This document shows, one piece after another, positions 54,191-61,936 of a stretch of 64,000 bases of DNA (positions within the stretch are counted from its first letter, which is position 1; every line of letters starts with the position of its first letter). Location: positions 372,001 through 436,000 of the forward strand of contig NZ_JAGTUU010000004.1 in the NCBI RefSeq assembly GCF_018224955.1. The letters run 5' to 3'. Both the position numbers and the translations under genes were made by a program. Below the pieces are notes generated by a model that did no database searches, was not told the DNA's origin, and saw only the letters and a program-made list of their open reading frames with translations. This DNA comes from Thetidibacter halocola. Lineage in GTDB: Bacteria > Pseudomonadota > Alphaproteobacteria > Rhodobacterales > Rhodobacteraceae.

Positions 54191-55195
54191 ATGACGTTTT
54201 TCACCAAGACCCTCGGCACCGTCGCCGCGCTGGCGCTGACCGCCGGCGCTGTGCTGGCGGATCCGGCGCTGATCTACGACCTCGGCGGCAAGTTCGACAA
54301 GTCGTTCAACGAGGCCGCCTTCAACGGCGCCGAGCGCTTTGCCTCTGAAACCGGCGGCACCTACAAGGACATCGAGATCCAGTCCGAAGCCCAGCGCGAG
54401 CAGGCGCTGCGCCGCTTTGCCGAGGCCGGGTTCAACCCGATCGTCACCACCGGCTTCGCCATCGCCAACATCATGGGCGAGGTCGCCAAGGACTATCCCG
54501 AGACCAAGTTCGTCAACGTCGATGGCTGGCTGCCCGAGGTTCCGCCGAACGTGCTGCTGATCAATTTCCAGGAACACCAGGGCTCCTACCTGGTGGGCAT
54601 GATGGCGGCCATGGCGTCGAAATCCGGCACCATCGGCTTCATCGGCGGCATGGACATTCCGCTGATCCGTCACTTCGGCTGCGGCTATGCCCAGGGCGCC
54701 AAGGCGGTAAACCCGGACGTCAAGATCATCGCCAACATGACCGGCACCACGCCGACCGCGTGGAACGACCCGGTGAAGGGTTCGGAACTGGCCAAATCGC
54801 AGATCAGCCAGGGCGCCGACGTGATCTATGCCGCCGCGGGCGGCACCGGCGTGGGCGTGCTCCAGACCGCCGCCGACGAGAACATCCTGTCGATCGGCGT
54901 GGACAGCAACCAGAACCACCTGCACCCCGGCAAGGTCCTGACCTCGATGCTCAAGCGCGTCGACGTCGCCGTGTTCGAGGCGATGAGCGCGGGCGCCGAT
55001 CTGGAAACCGGCAAGTTCATGACGCTGGGCCTGGCCGAGGACGGCGTGGGCTATGCGATGGACGACAACAACGCGCCGCTCGTCTCCGAAGAGATGAAGA
55101 CCGCCGTGGACGCCGCGCGCCAGCAGATCATCGACGGATCGCTGAACGTGGTCAGCTACTACGAGAACGACAGCTGCCCGGCGCTTCAGTTCTGA
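54191..55195 (+). CDS. BMP-family ABC transporter substrate-binding protein
   Basis: The product is 334 aa. The signal peptide is residues 1-23 (ALALTAGAVLA), and the mature protein starts DPALIYDLGGKFDKSFNEAAFNGAERF, the BMP/PnrA family signature. VDGWLPEVPPNVLLINFQEHQGSYLVG and GADVIYAAAGGTGVGVLQ follow. Characterised members bind purine or other nucleosides. It is a soluble periplasmic protein. GGAG precedes the ATG. It is the first gene of the importer locus. Confidence 0.93.
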   Translation: MTFFTKTLGTVAALALTAGAVLADPALIYDLGGKFDKSFNEAAFNGAERFASETGGTYKDIEIQSEAQREQALRRFAEAGFNPIVTTGFAIANIMGEVAKDYPETKFVNVDGWLPEVPPNVLLINFQEHQGSYLVGMMAAMASKSGTIGFIGGMDIPLIRHFGCGYAQGAKAVNPDVKIIANMTGTTPTAWNDPVKGSELAKSQISQGADVIYAAAGGTGVGVLQTAADENILSIGVDSNQNHLHPGKVLTSMLKRVDVAVFEAMSAGADLETGKFMTLGLAEDGVGYAMDDNNAPLVSEEMKTAVDAARQQIIDGSLNVVSYYENDSCPALQF

Positions 55196-55217
55196 TCGTC
55201 TGACAAGGCCAGAGCCA

Positions 55218-55305
55218 GGGCCGCGCTGGACATCCGGCGCGGCCCTTTCCACGGGCGCCCAAGAGTATTCGAAAACTCTTGGCAAAACCCCTGGAAGGGT
55301 TTTGC
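55218..55305. repeat. Three consecutive hairpins between substrate-binding protein and ATPase genes
   Basis: Stem 1: GGGCCGCGC (55218-55226) / GCGCGGCCC (55237-55245), followed by TTT. Stem 2: CCAAGAGT (55259-55266) / ACTCTTGG (55275-55282). Stem 3: GCAAAACCC (55282-55290) / GGGTTTTGC (55297-55305). The first may act as a leaky terminator, giving more binding protein than ATPase; the others look like mRNA-stabilising or repeat-derived stems. Confidence 0.6.
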
Positions 55306-55332
55306 ATGGCTCCGGACGACAGGGAAGAAACC

Positions 55333-56931
55333 ATGACCCAACCCGCGATCGAACTGAAAGGCATCTCCAAGGCCTTCGGCCCCGTGCAGGCCAATCGGGA
55401 CATCTCGATCCGGGTGATGCCGGGCACGATCCACGGCATCATTGGCGAGAACGGCGCGGGCAAGTCCACGCTGATGTCCATCCTCTACGGCTTCTACAAG
55501 GCCGACGCGGGCGAGATCTTCATCAACGGCAAGAAGACCGAGATCCCCGACTCACAGGCCGCCATCGCCGCCGGGATCGGCATGGTGTTCCAGCACTTCA
55601 AGTTGGTGCAGAACTTCACCGTCCTGGAAAACGTCATCCTCGGCGCCGAAGAGGGGCAGCTGCTCAAGACCAGCCTGTCCAAGGCCCGTGGCGTGCTGAA
55701 ACAGCTGGCCGAAGATTACGCCCTGCGCGTCGATCCCGACGCCCTGATCGAGAACCTCAGCGTCGGCCACCAGCAGCGGGTCGAGATCCTCAAGGCGCTC
55801 TATCGCCAGGCCGACATCCTGATCCTGGACGAGCCCACCGGCGTGCTGACGCCGGCCGAGGCCGACCACCTGTTCCGCATCCTCGAAGGGCTGCGCGACC
55901 AGGGCAAGACGATCATCCTGATCACGCACAAGCTCCGCGAGATCATGGAGATCACCGACACCGTCAGCGTCATGCGCCGGGGCGAGATGACAGCGACGGT
56001 CAAGACGTCAGAGACCTCGCCCGAGGAGCTGGCCGAGCTGATGGTCGGTCGCAAGGTGCTGCTGCATGTGGACAAGAAACCCGCCCAGCCAGGCAAGCCG
56101 GTTCTGGAAATCGAGAACCTGCGCCATGTCGACAGCTGGGGCGTCGAGCGCCTGAAAGGCATCTCGCTGAGCGTGCGCGCGGGCGAGATCCTGGGCATCG
56201 CCGGCGTGTCGGGCAATGGCCAGTCCGAATTGCTGCACGTGCTGGGCGGCATGACCACGGCGACCGGCACGATCCGCGTCAACGGGCAGGAAATCGACCT
56301 GACCGGCCAGCATTCCGACGGCCAGAGCCGCCGCGCCCGCGGCATCGCCCACGTCCCCGAGGATCGGCACCACGAGGGCCTGATCCTGCCCTATACGGCC
56401 TGGGAAAACCTTGTCTTCGGCTATCACCGAGACCCGGCCATCCAGAAGGGTTGGCTGATGGACAACGCGGGCATCAAGGCCGAGGCGGCGAAGAAGATGG
56501 AACGTTTCGACGTCCGGCCGCCGAATCCGAACCTCGCCGCAAGGAACTTTTCCGGCGGCAACCAGCAGAAGATCGTCCTCGCCCGCGAGATCGAGCGCGA
56601 CCCCGACATACTGCTGGTCGGCCAGCCCACCCGCGGCGTCGATATCGGCGCCATCGAGTTCATCCACAAGGAAATCATCCGCCTGCGCGACAAGGGCAAG
56701 GCGATCCTGCTGGTCTCGGTCGAACTGGACGAGATCCTGTCCCTGTCTGACCGCATCGCGGTGATGTTCGACGGCCGCATCATGGGCGAACGCCTGCCGG
56801 CCGAAACCGACCAGACCGAACTCGGCCTGCTGATGGCCGGCGTCACCGAAAAACCCGACAAGCCGCTGATCGAGGCGGTGGACGAACAGCTCAAGGCAAA
56901 GGCCCAGCGCGAGGCGCGCAACAATGTGTGA
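55333..56931 (+). CDS. ABC transporter ATP-binding protein (two ATPase domains)
   Basis: The product is 532 aa, a double ATPase as in RbsA-like importers. Domain 1: Walker A GENGAGKST (residues 40-48), signature LSVGHQQRVEILKAL, Walker B ILILDEPTGVL. Domain 2: degenerate Walker A GVSGNGQSE, signature NFSGGNQQKIVLAREI, and Walker-B-like DILLVGQPTRGVD. The second site is degenerate, as usual. It energises the two permeases encoded downstream. Confidence 0.94.
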   Translation: MTQPAIELKGISKAFGPVQANRDISIRVMPGTIHGIIGENGAGKSTLMSILYGFYKADAGEIFINGKKTEIPDSQAAIAAGIGMVFQHFKLVQNFTVLENVILGAEEGQLLKTSLSKARGVLKQLAEDYALRVDPDALIENLSVGHQQRVEILKALYRQADILILDEPTGVLTPAEADHLFRILEGLRDQGKTIILITHKLREIMEITDTVSVMRRGEMTATVKTSETSPEELAELMVGRKVLLHVDKKPAQPGKPVLEIENLRHVDSWGVERLKGISLSVRAGEILGIAGVSGNGQSELLHVLGGMTTATGTIRVNGQEIDLTGQHSDGQSRRARGIAHVPEDRHHEGLILPYTAWENLVFGYHRDPAIQKGWLMDNAGIKAEAAKKMERFDVRPPNPNLAARNFSGGNQQKIVLAREIERDPDILLVGQPTRGVDIGAIEFIHKEIIRLRDKGKAILLVSVELDEILSLSDRIAVMFDGRIMGERLPAETDQTELGLLMAGVTEKPDKPLIEAVDEQLKAKAQREARNNV

Positions 56932-56974
56932 CCCCCGACCCGCCTTCTTGCCAGCGGGCCTCGCCCCCACGCGG

Positions 56975-57001
56975 GCTAACCGATCCATCGGATCGGTTAG
57001 C
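56975..57001. repeat. Perfect 12-bp hairpin before the first permease gene
   Basis: GCTAACCGATCC (56975-56986), loop ATC, GGATCGGTTAGC (56990-57001). Flanking GCGGG and CCCGC extend the pairing potential. It lies in the 134-nt gap inside the operon, about 65 nt before the permease start. No T-run. It could slow or block transcription, or bind a regulator. Confidence 0.65.
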
Positions 57002-57065
57002 ACAAGCCCGCTCAGTCAACCGCCGGAGGCCACCGCCGCCGCCAGGACAGTGACGGAACCCTGCC

Positions 57066-58163
57066 ATGGATAGAATGCCTGCCTGGGCCGACGCGGTCCT
57101 CGTGCCCCTCTTCTCGATCGTCCTCGCCGCGATCATCTCGGCACTGGTGATCCTCGCCATCGGCGAAAGCCCGGTCGAGGCGTTCAAGCTGATGGTCGAC
57201 GGCGCGCTGATGAAATCCTCCGGCTGGGGCTACACGCTCTATTACGCCACGAACTTCATCTTCACCGGTCTTTGCGTCGCGGTGGCCTTTCACGCGCGGA
57301 TGTTCAACATCGGCGGCGAGGGGCAGGCGATGATCGGGGGCCTCGGCGTCGCGCTGGCCTGCCTGTTCATCCCGTGGCCGCACTGGACGGTAGCGCTGGT
57401 TGGGGCGATGGCGGCCGGGGCGTTGTTCGGCGCGGGCTGGGCGCTGATCCCCGCCTATCTCCAGGCAAAACGCGGCAGCCACATCGTCATCACCACGATC
57501 ATGTTCAACTTCATCGCCGCGGCGGTCCTGAACTATGTCCTGGTGAACCTGCTGCGTCCGCCGCGCGCCATGGATCCGGCCACCGCGACCTTCCCGCCCG
57601 CAACCCACCTGCCAACATTCCAGCAGATGTTCTCGACAGCCGAGACACCGCTGTTCCGCGGGTCTCCCGCCAACGTCACCTTCTTTCTGGCCGTCGCCGC
57701 CTGCATCGGAGTCTGGTTCCTGATCTGGCGCACACGCCTGGGCTACGAGATCCGCGCCTTTGGCCATTCCGAGACCGCCGCCCGCTACGCGGGCATCTCC
57801 TCGGTCAGGATCACCGTGATCGCGATGCTGCTGTCGGGGGCGCTGGCGGGCTGCATGGCGCTCAACACCACGATGGGCGAGGCCGAACGGCTGGTGATGA
57901 ACGCGACCGAGGGCGCGGGCTTCATCGGGATCGCCGTGGCGCTGATGGGCCGCAGCCACCCGGTCGGCGTGTTCCTCGCCGCGCTGCTCTTCGGCTTCCT
58001 CTACCAGGGCGGCGCGGAACTGGCGCTGTGGACGAACATCCCGCGCGAACTCATCACCGTCATCCAGGCGCTGGTGATCCTGTTCACCGGGGCGCTCGAC
58101 AACATGGTGCGCATGCCGCTGGAACGCCTGTTCCTGTCCTTCCGCAAGGGTGGCCAGGCATGA
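57066..58163 (+). CDS. BMP-type ABC transporter permease 1
   Basis: The product is 365 aa with about nine to ten membrane segments, including VLVPLFSIVLAAIISALVIL, FTGLCVAVAFHARMFNIGGEGQ and EGAGFIGIAVALMGRSHPVGV. The NIGGEGQ motif and the GF/GIAVAL block are typical of NupP/YufP-like permeases. It forms the channel with permease 2. ATG 57066 is used; another lies three codons on. The stop overlaps the next start (ATGA). Confidence 0.93.
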   Translation: MDRMPAWADAVLVPLFSIVLAAIISALVILAIGESPVEAFKLMVDGALMKSSGWGYTLYYATNFIFTGLCVAVAFHARMFNIGGEGQAMIGGLGVALACLFIPWPHWTVALVGAMAAGALFGAGWALIPAYLQAKRGSHIVITTIMFNFIAAAVLNYVLVNLLRPPRAMDPATATFPPATHLPTFQQMFSTAETPLFRGSPANVTFFLAVAACIGVWFLIWRTRLGYEIRAFGHSETAARYAGISSVRITVIAMLLSGALAGCMALNTTMGEAERLVMNATEGAGFIGIAVALMGRSHPVGVFLAALLFGFLYQGGAELALWTNIPRELITVIQALVILFTGALDNMVRMPLERLFLSFRKGGQA

Positions 58164-58591
58164 CCGGCTGGGCAGACAGCCTGGCCATAAGCAAGGCCGA
58201 TTGCTCGGACCTCGACCTCGTCTACCAGGCGGCGTGGAGCGGCGCGGTGACGTCGGACGAACTGTCGGCCTGGATCATCGACCTGCAGGCGATGCGCAGC
58301 CCCGTGACGACGCCCGCCTGGCTCCTGCATGCCCCGGACGAGATCGGCAGCCCGATGGACTTCCACAAGGCGCTGGGCTTCGTGCCGTCCGGAGCCGACG
58401 GGGACGAGGTGCGAGCGACACTCGACGGCCTAGCCTGGACGCGAGGCCAGAGCAGGGGCGACCCGTCCCTTGGCGAATGCACGCCGCGCGCTGCCGCGTT
58501 GTCCGCGCTCACCCGCAACCGCCCCTTGATCGAGCGTCTGGCCCGCATCATCCCGCAGGCCGACCTGCCCCTTTCGGCAACAGAAGGCTGA
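58160..58591 (+). CDS. Unknown protein between the two permease genes
   Basis: The product is 143 aa, soluble, without signal peptide. It begins MTGWADSLAISKADCSDLDLVYQAAW and includes SAWIIDLQAMRSPVTTPAWLLHAPDEIG. No motif was recognised. It overlaps permease 1 by ATGA and permease 2 starts 5 nt after it, so translation is coupled within the importer operon. A role in transport regulation or in handling the substrate is inferred from location only. Confidence 0.72.
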   Translation: MTGWADSLAISKADCSDLDLVYQAAWSGAVTSDELSAWIIDLQAMRSPVTTPAWLLHAPDEIGSPMDFHKALGFVPSGADGDEVRATLDGLAWTRGQSRGDPSLGECTPRAAALSALTRNRPLIERLARIIPQADLPLSATEG

Positions 58592-58596
58592 CAGAC

Positions 58597-59562
58597 ATGG
58601 ATCTCGACACGATCATCCAGGTGCTCGACAGCACGATCCGCCTGAGCACGCCGCTGCTGCTGGCCTGCCTCGCCGGGCTGTTCTCGGAACGCGCGGGCAT
58701 CTTCGACATCGGGCTCGAGGGCAAGATGCTGTTCTCGGCCTTCTTCTCGGCGGCAATCGCCTTCACCACCGGTTCGGTCTGGCTGGGCCTGCTGGCGGGC
58801 ATGGTGGCCTCGATCGCCCTGTCGGCGATCCACGGCCTCGCCTCGATCACCTTCCGTGGCAACCAGCTGATCTCGGGCGTGGCACTGAATTTCCTCGCGT
58901 CCGGCCTGACGGTGCTGGTCGCGCAGGACTGGTTCCGGCAGGGCGGACGCACGCCGACCCTGGAAGGCGGCGCACGGTTCGAGGCGATCACCCTGCCCTT
59001 CGCCGAAAGCCTGCGTGGCGTGCCGGTCCTGGGGCCGATCTATGCCGACCTGATCTCGGGGCACTCGATCCTCGTCTATGTCGCCTTCGCCATGGTGCCG
59101 CTGACCTGGTGGGTGTTGTTCCGCACCCGCTTCGGCCTGCGCTTGCGCGCCGTGGGCGAAGCACCCGAAGCGGTGGACACCGCAGGCGTCTCGGTCGTGG
59201 GACTGCGGTTCGCCGCCGTCGCGATCTGCGGCGCGCTTTGCGGCCTCGCCGGCGCCTACCTCGCCACCGGCCTCCAGGCCGGTTTCGTCAAGGAGATGAC
59301 GGCAGGCCGCGGCTACATCGCGCTGGCCGCGCTGATCTTCGCCAAGTGGCGGCCCTGGTATGCGCTGGTTGCCTGCCTGCTCTTCGGCCTGCTCCAGGCG
59401 ATCGCGCTGCGCTACCAGAACATCGACCTCGGCGCCTTTGTCGTGCCGGTGCAATTCATGGACGCCCTGCCCTACATCCTGACGGTTGTGATCCTGGCAG
59501 GCTTTGTGGGCAAGGCGATCCCGCCCCGCGCGGGCGGCGAACCCTATGTGAAGGAGAGGTGA
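58597..59562 (+). CDS. BMP-type ABC transporter permease 2
   Basis: The product is 321 aa with about eight membrane segments: LSTPLLLACLAGLFSERAGIFDIGLEGKML (SERAGIFDIGLEG is the family motif), YVAFAMVPLTWWVLFRTRFGLRLRAVGEAPEA and GYIALAALIFAKWRPWYAL. It pairs with permease 1. The order substrate-binding protein, ATPase, permease, unknown gene, permease is a variation on the usual BMP locus. Confidence 0.93.
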   Translation: MDLDTIIQVLDSTIRLSTPLLLACLAGLFSERAGIFDIGLEGKMLFSAFFSAAIAFTTGSVWLGLLAGMVASIALSAIHGLASITFRGNQLISGVALNFLASGLTVLVAQDWFRQGGRTPTLEGGARFEAITLPFAESLRGVPVLGPIYADLISGHSILVYVAFAMVPLTWWVLFRTRFGLRLRAVGEAPEAVDTAGVSVVGLRFAAVAICGALCGLAGAYLATGLQAGFVKEMTAGRGYIALAALIFAKWRPWYALVACLLFGLLQAIALRYQNIDLGAFVVPVQFMDALPYILTVVILAGFVGKAIPPRAGGEPYVKER

Positions 59563-59786
59563 GACCGGGGCGCCAGAAGGCTCCGCAACCTCCCGCCGCA
59601 GGCTCCCGAACGCGCCAAGGGCGCGCGCCTGCCACAGCCGGGCGCACCCGCCACGGGCACCCACCCGAGGCCAAGCGCATCGCGCGCAGGCCGAGACAGC
59701 CTGTGCGTGCCGCAAGGCGCGCTCCGCCTGACGAATCCTTTCCGCCCGCGCTTGCAAAAGCGACGGGGCTGGGACTAGCCTGAACC
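59563..59786 (+). other. Gene-free GC-rich stretch after the importer operon
   Basis: The 224-bp interval between the importer and the TSUP gene shows no convincing gene. It is GC-rich with short GGCGCGCGCC-type self-complementary blocks and no repeat copy. A promoter for the TSUP gene should lie near its 3' end, but none is clear. Confidence 0.5.
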
Positions 59787-60698
59787 ATGCAGGTCTACCT
59801 TCCCATCGCCGAGGTCTCCGTCGATGCCGTGCTTCTCCTCGGGCTCGGCGGCATCGTCGGTATGCTGTCGGGCATGTTCGGCGTCGGCGGCGGCTTCCTG
59901 CTGACGCCGCTGCTGTTCTTCATCGGCATCCCGCCCGCCGTCGCCGTCGCCACCGGCGCCAACCAGATCGTCGCCTCGTCCTTTTCCGGCGTGCTGGCGC
60001 ATTTCAAGCGGCGAACGGTGGACCTGCGCATGGGCATGGTGCTGCTGGCGGGCGGCCTGGTGGGCGCGACGCTGGGCGTCATGCTGTTCAACTACCTGCG
60101 CACGCTGGGACAGGTCGACCTGCTGGTGCGGCTGTTCTACGTCGTCTTCCTGGGCATCATCGGCGCATTGATGTTCGTCGAAAGCCTGCGCGCCCTGCGC
60201 AAGTCACGCAGCGGCGCGCCACCCCCGCGCAAGAAACACACCTGGGTCCACGGCTTGCCGCTCAAGATGCGCTTCCGTGTCTCGGGGCTCTACATCTCGG
60301 TCATCCCGCCCATCGTGGTGGGCTTTGCCGTGGGCGTTCTGGCGGCGATCATGGGCGTTGGCGGCGGCTTCATCATGGTCCCGGCGATGATCTACCTGCT
60401 GGGCATGCCCACCAAGGTCGTGATCGGCACCTCGCTGTTCCAGATCATCTTCGTCGCAGCCTTCACCACGACGCTGCACGCCTCGACCAACCAGACGGTG
60501 GACGTTCTGCTGGCGGTTCTGCTGATCCTCGGCGGCGTGATCGGCGCGCAACTGGGAACCATTGTCGGCACCCGGATGAAGGCCGAGCAGTTGCGCATCC
60601 TGCTGGCCCTGCTGGTGCTGGCGGTCTGCGGCAAGATCGCGCTGGAGCTGCTTTTGCGCCCGGACGAGATCTATTCCATCGCGGCGAGGGCGCTGTGA
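59787..60698 (+). CDS. TSUP-family (TauE/SafE) membrane transporter
   Basis: The product is 303 aa with eight to nine membrane segments and two copies of the family motif: GMFGVGGGFLLTPLLFF and IMGVGGGFIMVPAMIYLLG. Family members export sulfite, sulfoacetate or other organosulfur anions. The overlap with the TIGR02186 gene (TGATG) is a conserved Rhodobacterales pairing as I recall. Substrate not determinable. Confidence 0.9.
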   Translation: MQVYLPIAEVSVDAVLLLGLGGIVGMLSGMFGVGGGFLLTPLLFFIGIPPAVAVATGANQIVASSFSGVLAHFKRRTVDLRMGMVLLAGGLVGATLGVMLFNYLRTLGQVDLLVRLFYVVFLGIIGALMFVESLRALRKSRSGAPPPRKKHTWVHGLPLKMRFRVSGLYISVIPPIVVGFAVGVLAAIMGVGGGFIMVPAMIYLLGMPTKVVIGTSLFQIIFVAAFTTTLHASTNQTVDVLLAVLLILGGVIGAQLGTIVGTRMKAEQLRILLALLVLAVCGKIALELLLRPDEIYSIAARAL

Positions 60699-61462
60699 TG
60701 CGGGCGTGGCTCACCGCCCTCCTGCTGGCGATGGCCGCCCTGCCCACCCGGGCCGAGGAGGTGGTTCTGGGCCTCAGTCAGGACACCGTCTCGATCTCGA
60801 CCCGGTTCGAGGGCTCGGACATCCTGATCTTCGGCGCGATCAAGCGCGAGGCCGCGATCCTCACCGATCCGCCGCTGCAGGTCATCATCACGCTGGCCGG
60901 GCCGAACCAGGAACTGACGGTGCGCCGCAAGGAACGCCGCTTCGGCATCTGGGTGAACGCCGATACCGTGGACGTGGACGCCGCGCCCTCCTTCTACGCC
61001 ATCGCCACCTCGGCCCCCTGGCGAGAGGTGCTCAGCGCGACCGAGGACCTGCGCCACAAGATCTCCATAGAACGGGCCATCCGCAGCGTCGGCGCCCCGA
61101 GCGAAGTCACCGACAGCGAGAATTTCACCGAGGCGGTCATCCGCATCCGCGAGAATTCCGGTGTCTACGACCTGCGCGAAAGCACCGTCACGCTGCGCGA
61201 GTCCACCCTGTTCGACACCCGCATAAGCCTGCCCGCCAACCTGATCGAGGGCGCCTATCCCACGCGCATCTTCCTGACCCGCGATGGCCGGGTCGTGGCG
61301 ACCTACGCGACCGAGATCGACGTGCGCAAGGTCGGGCTGGAACGCTGGCTATATGAACTGGCCCACCAGCAACCGCTGGTCTACGGGCTTATGAGCATCG
61401 CGCTCGCCATCGCGGCGGGCTGGGGCGCTTCTGCCGCCTTCCGCTTCGTGAGGTCAGGATGA
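60698..61462 (+). CDS. TIGR02186-family membrane-anchored periplasmic protein
   Basis: The product is 254 aa. A signal peptide (MRAWLTALLLAMAALPTRA) precedes EEVVLGLSQDTVSISTRFEGSDILIFG, matching TIGR02186. A C-terminal membrane segment (YGLMSIALAIAAGWGASAAF, about residues 228-247) anchors the beta-rich periplasmic domain. It is encoded with the TSUP transporter and probably forms a complex with it. ATG 60698 overlaps the previous stop; a GTG lies one codon before. Confidence 0.88.
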   Translation: MRAWLTALLLAMAALPTRAEEVVLGLSQDTVSISTRFEGSDILIFGAIKREAAILTDPPLQVIITLAGPNQELTVRRKERRFGIWVNADTVDVDAAPSFYAIATSAPWREVLSATEDLRHKISIERAIRSVGAPSEVTDSENFTEAVIRIRENSGVYDLRESTVTLRESTLFDTRISLPANLIEGAYPTRIFLTRDGRVVATYATEIDVRKVGLERWLYELAHQQPLVYGLMSIALAIAAGWGASAAFRFVRSG

Positions 61463-61896
61463 CACGCATACCGCCCGGAACCCGCGCCGATTACCGTGCC
61501 TTCCGCGCCCTGCCGACGCGCTGGATGGACAATGACGAATACGGCCACATGAACAACGCTACCTACCTGTCCTTCATGGATACCGCCGTCAGCCTCTGGC
61601 AACTGGACAACGGCATAGAAATCCGCGGACCACAGGCGCTGCGCTTTCTCGTGGTAGAAACCGGCATGCGGTATCACGCCGAGGCGGGCTTTCCCGACCT
61701 GGTTCATGCGGGGCTGCGCATCGGCCACCTGGGCCAGTCTTCGCTGCGCTACGAGGTCGGGCTGTTCCGCAACGACGAGGACAGCGCCTGTGCGGAGGGA
61801 CATTTCGCGCAGGTCCTGACCGGCGACGACCACCGCCCCACGCCGATCCCCGACCCGGTGCGCGCACGCCTCGCGCCGCTGCTTGTGGAAGGCTGA
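61459..61896 (+). CDS. Acyl-CoA thioesterase, hotdog fold (4HBT)
   Basis: The product is 145 aa. The 4HBT-type motif DNDEYGHMNNATYLSFMD contains the catalytic Asp region of hydroxybenzoyl-CoA-thioesterase relatives. A single hotdog domain with no signal peptide. It hydrolyses acyl-CoA thioesters. Overlap with the TIGR02186 gene is ATGA; the FadB-like gene follows 40 nt later, which fits acyl-CoA metabolism. Confidence 0.9.
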   Translation: MTRIPPGTRADYRAFRALPTRWMDNDEYGHMNNATYLSFMDTAVSLWQLDNGIEIRGPQALRFLVVETGMRYHAEAGFPDLVHAGLRIGHLGQSSLRYEVGLFRNDEDSACAEGHFAQVLTGDDHRPTPIPDPVRARLAPLLVEG

Positions 61897-61936
61897 TCCC
61901 GCCGTTACCGTCCGGCCCAAAACGGAAGGGACCGCC

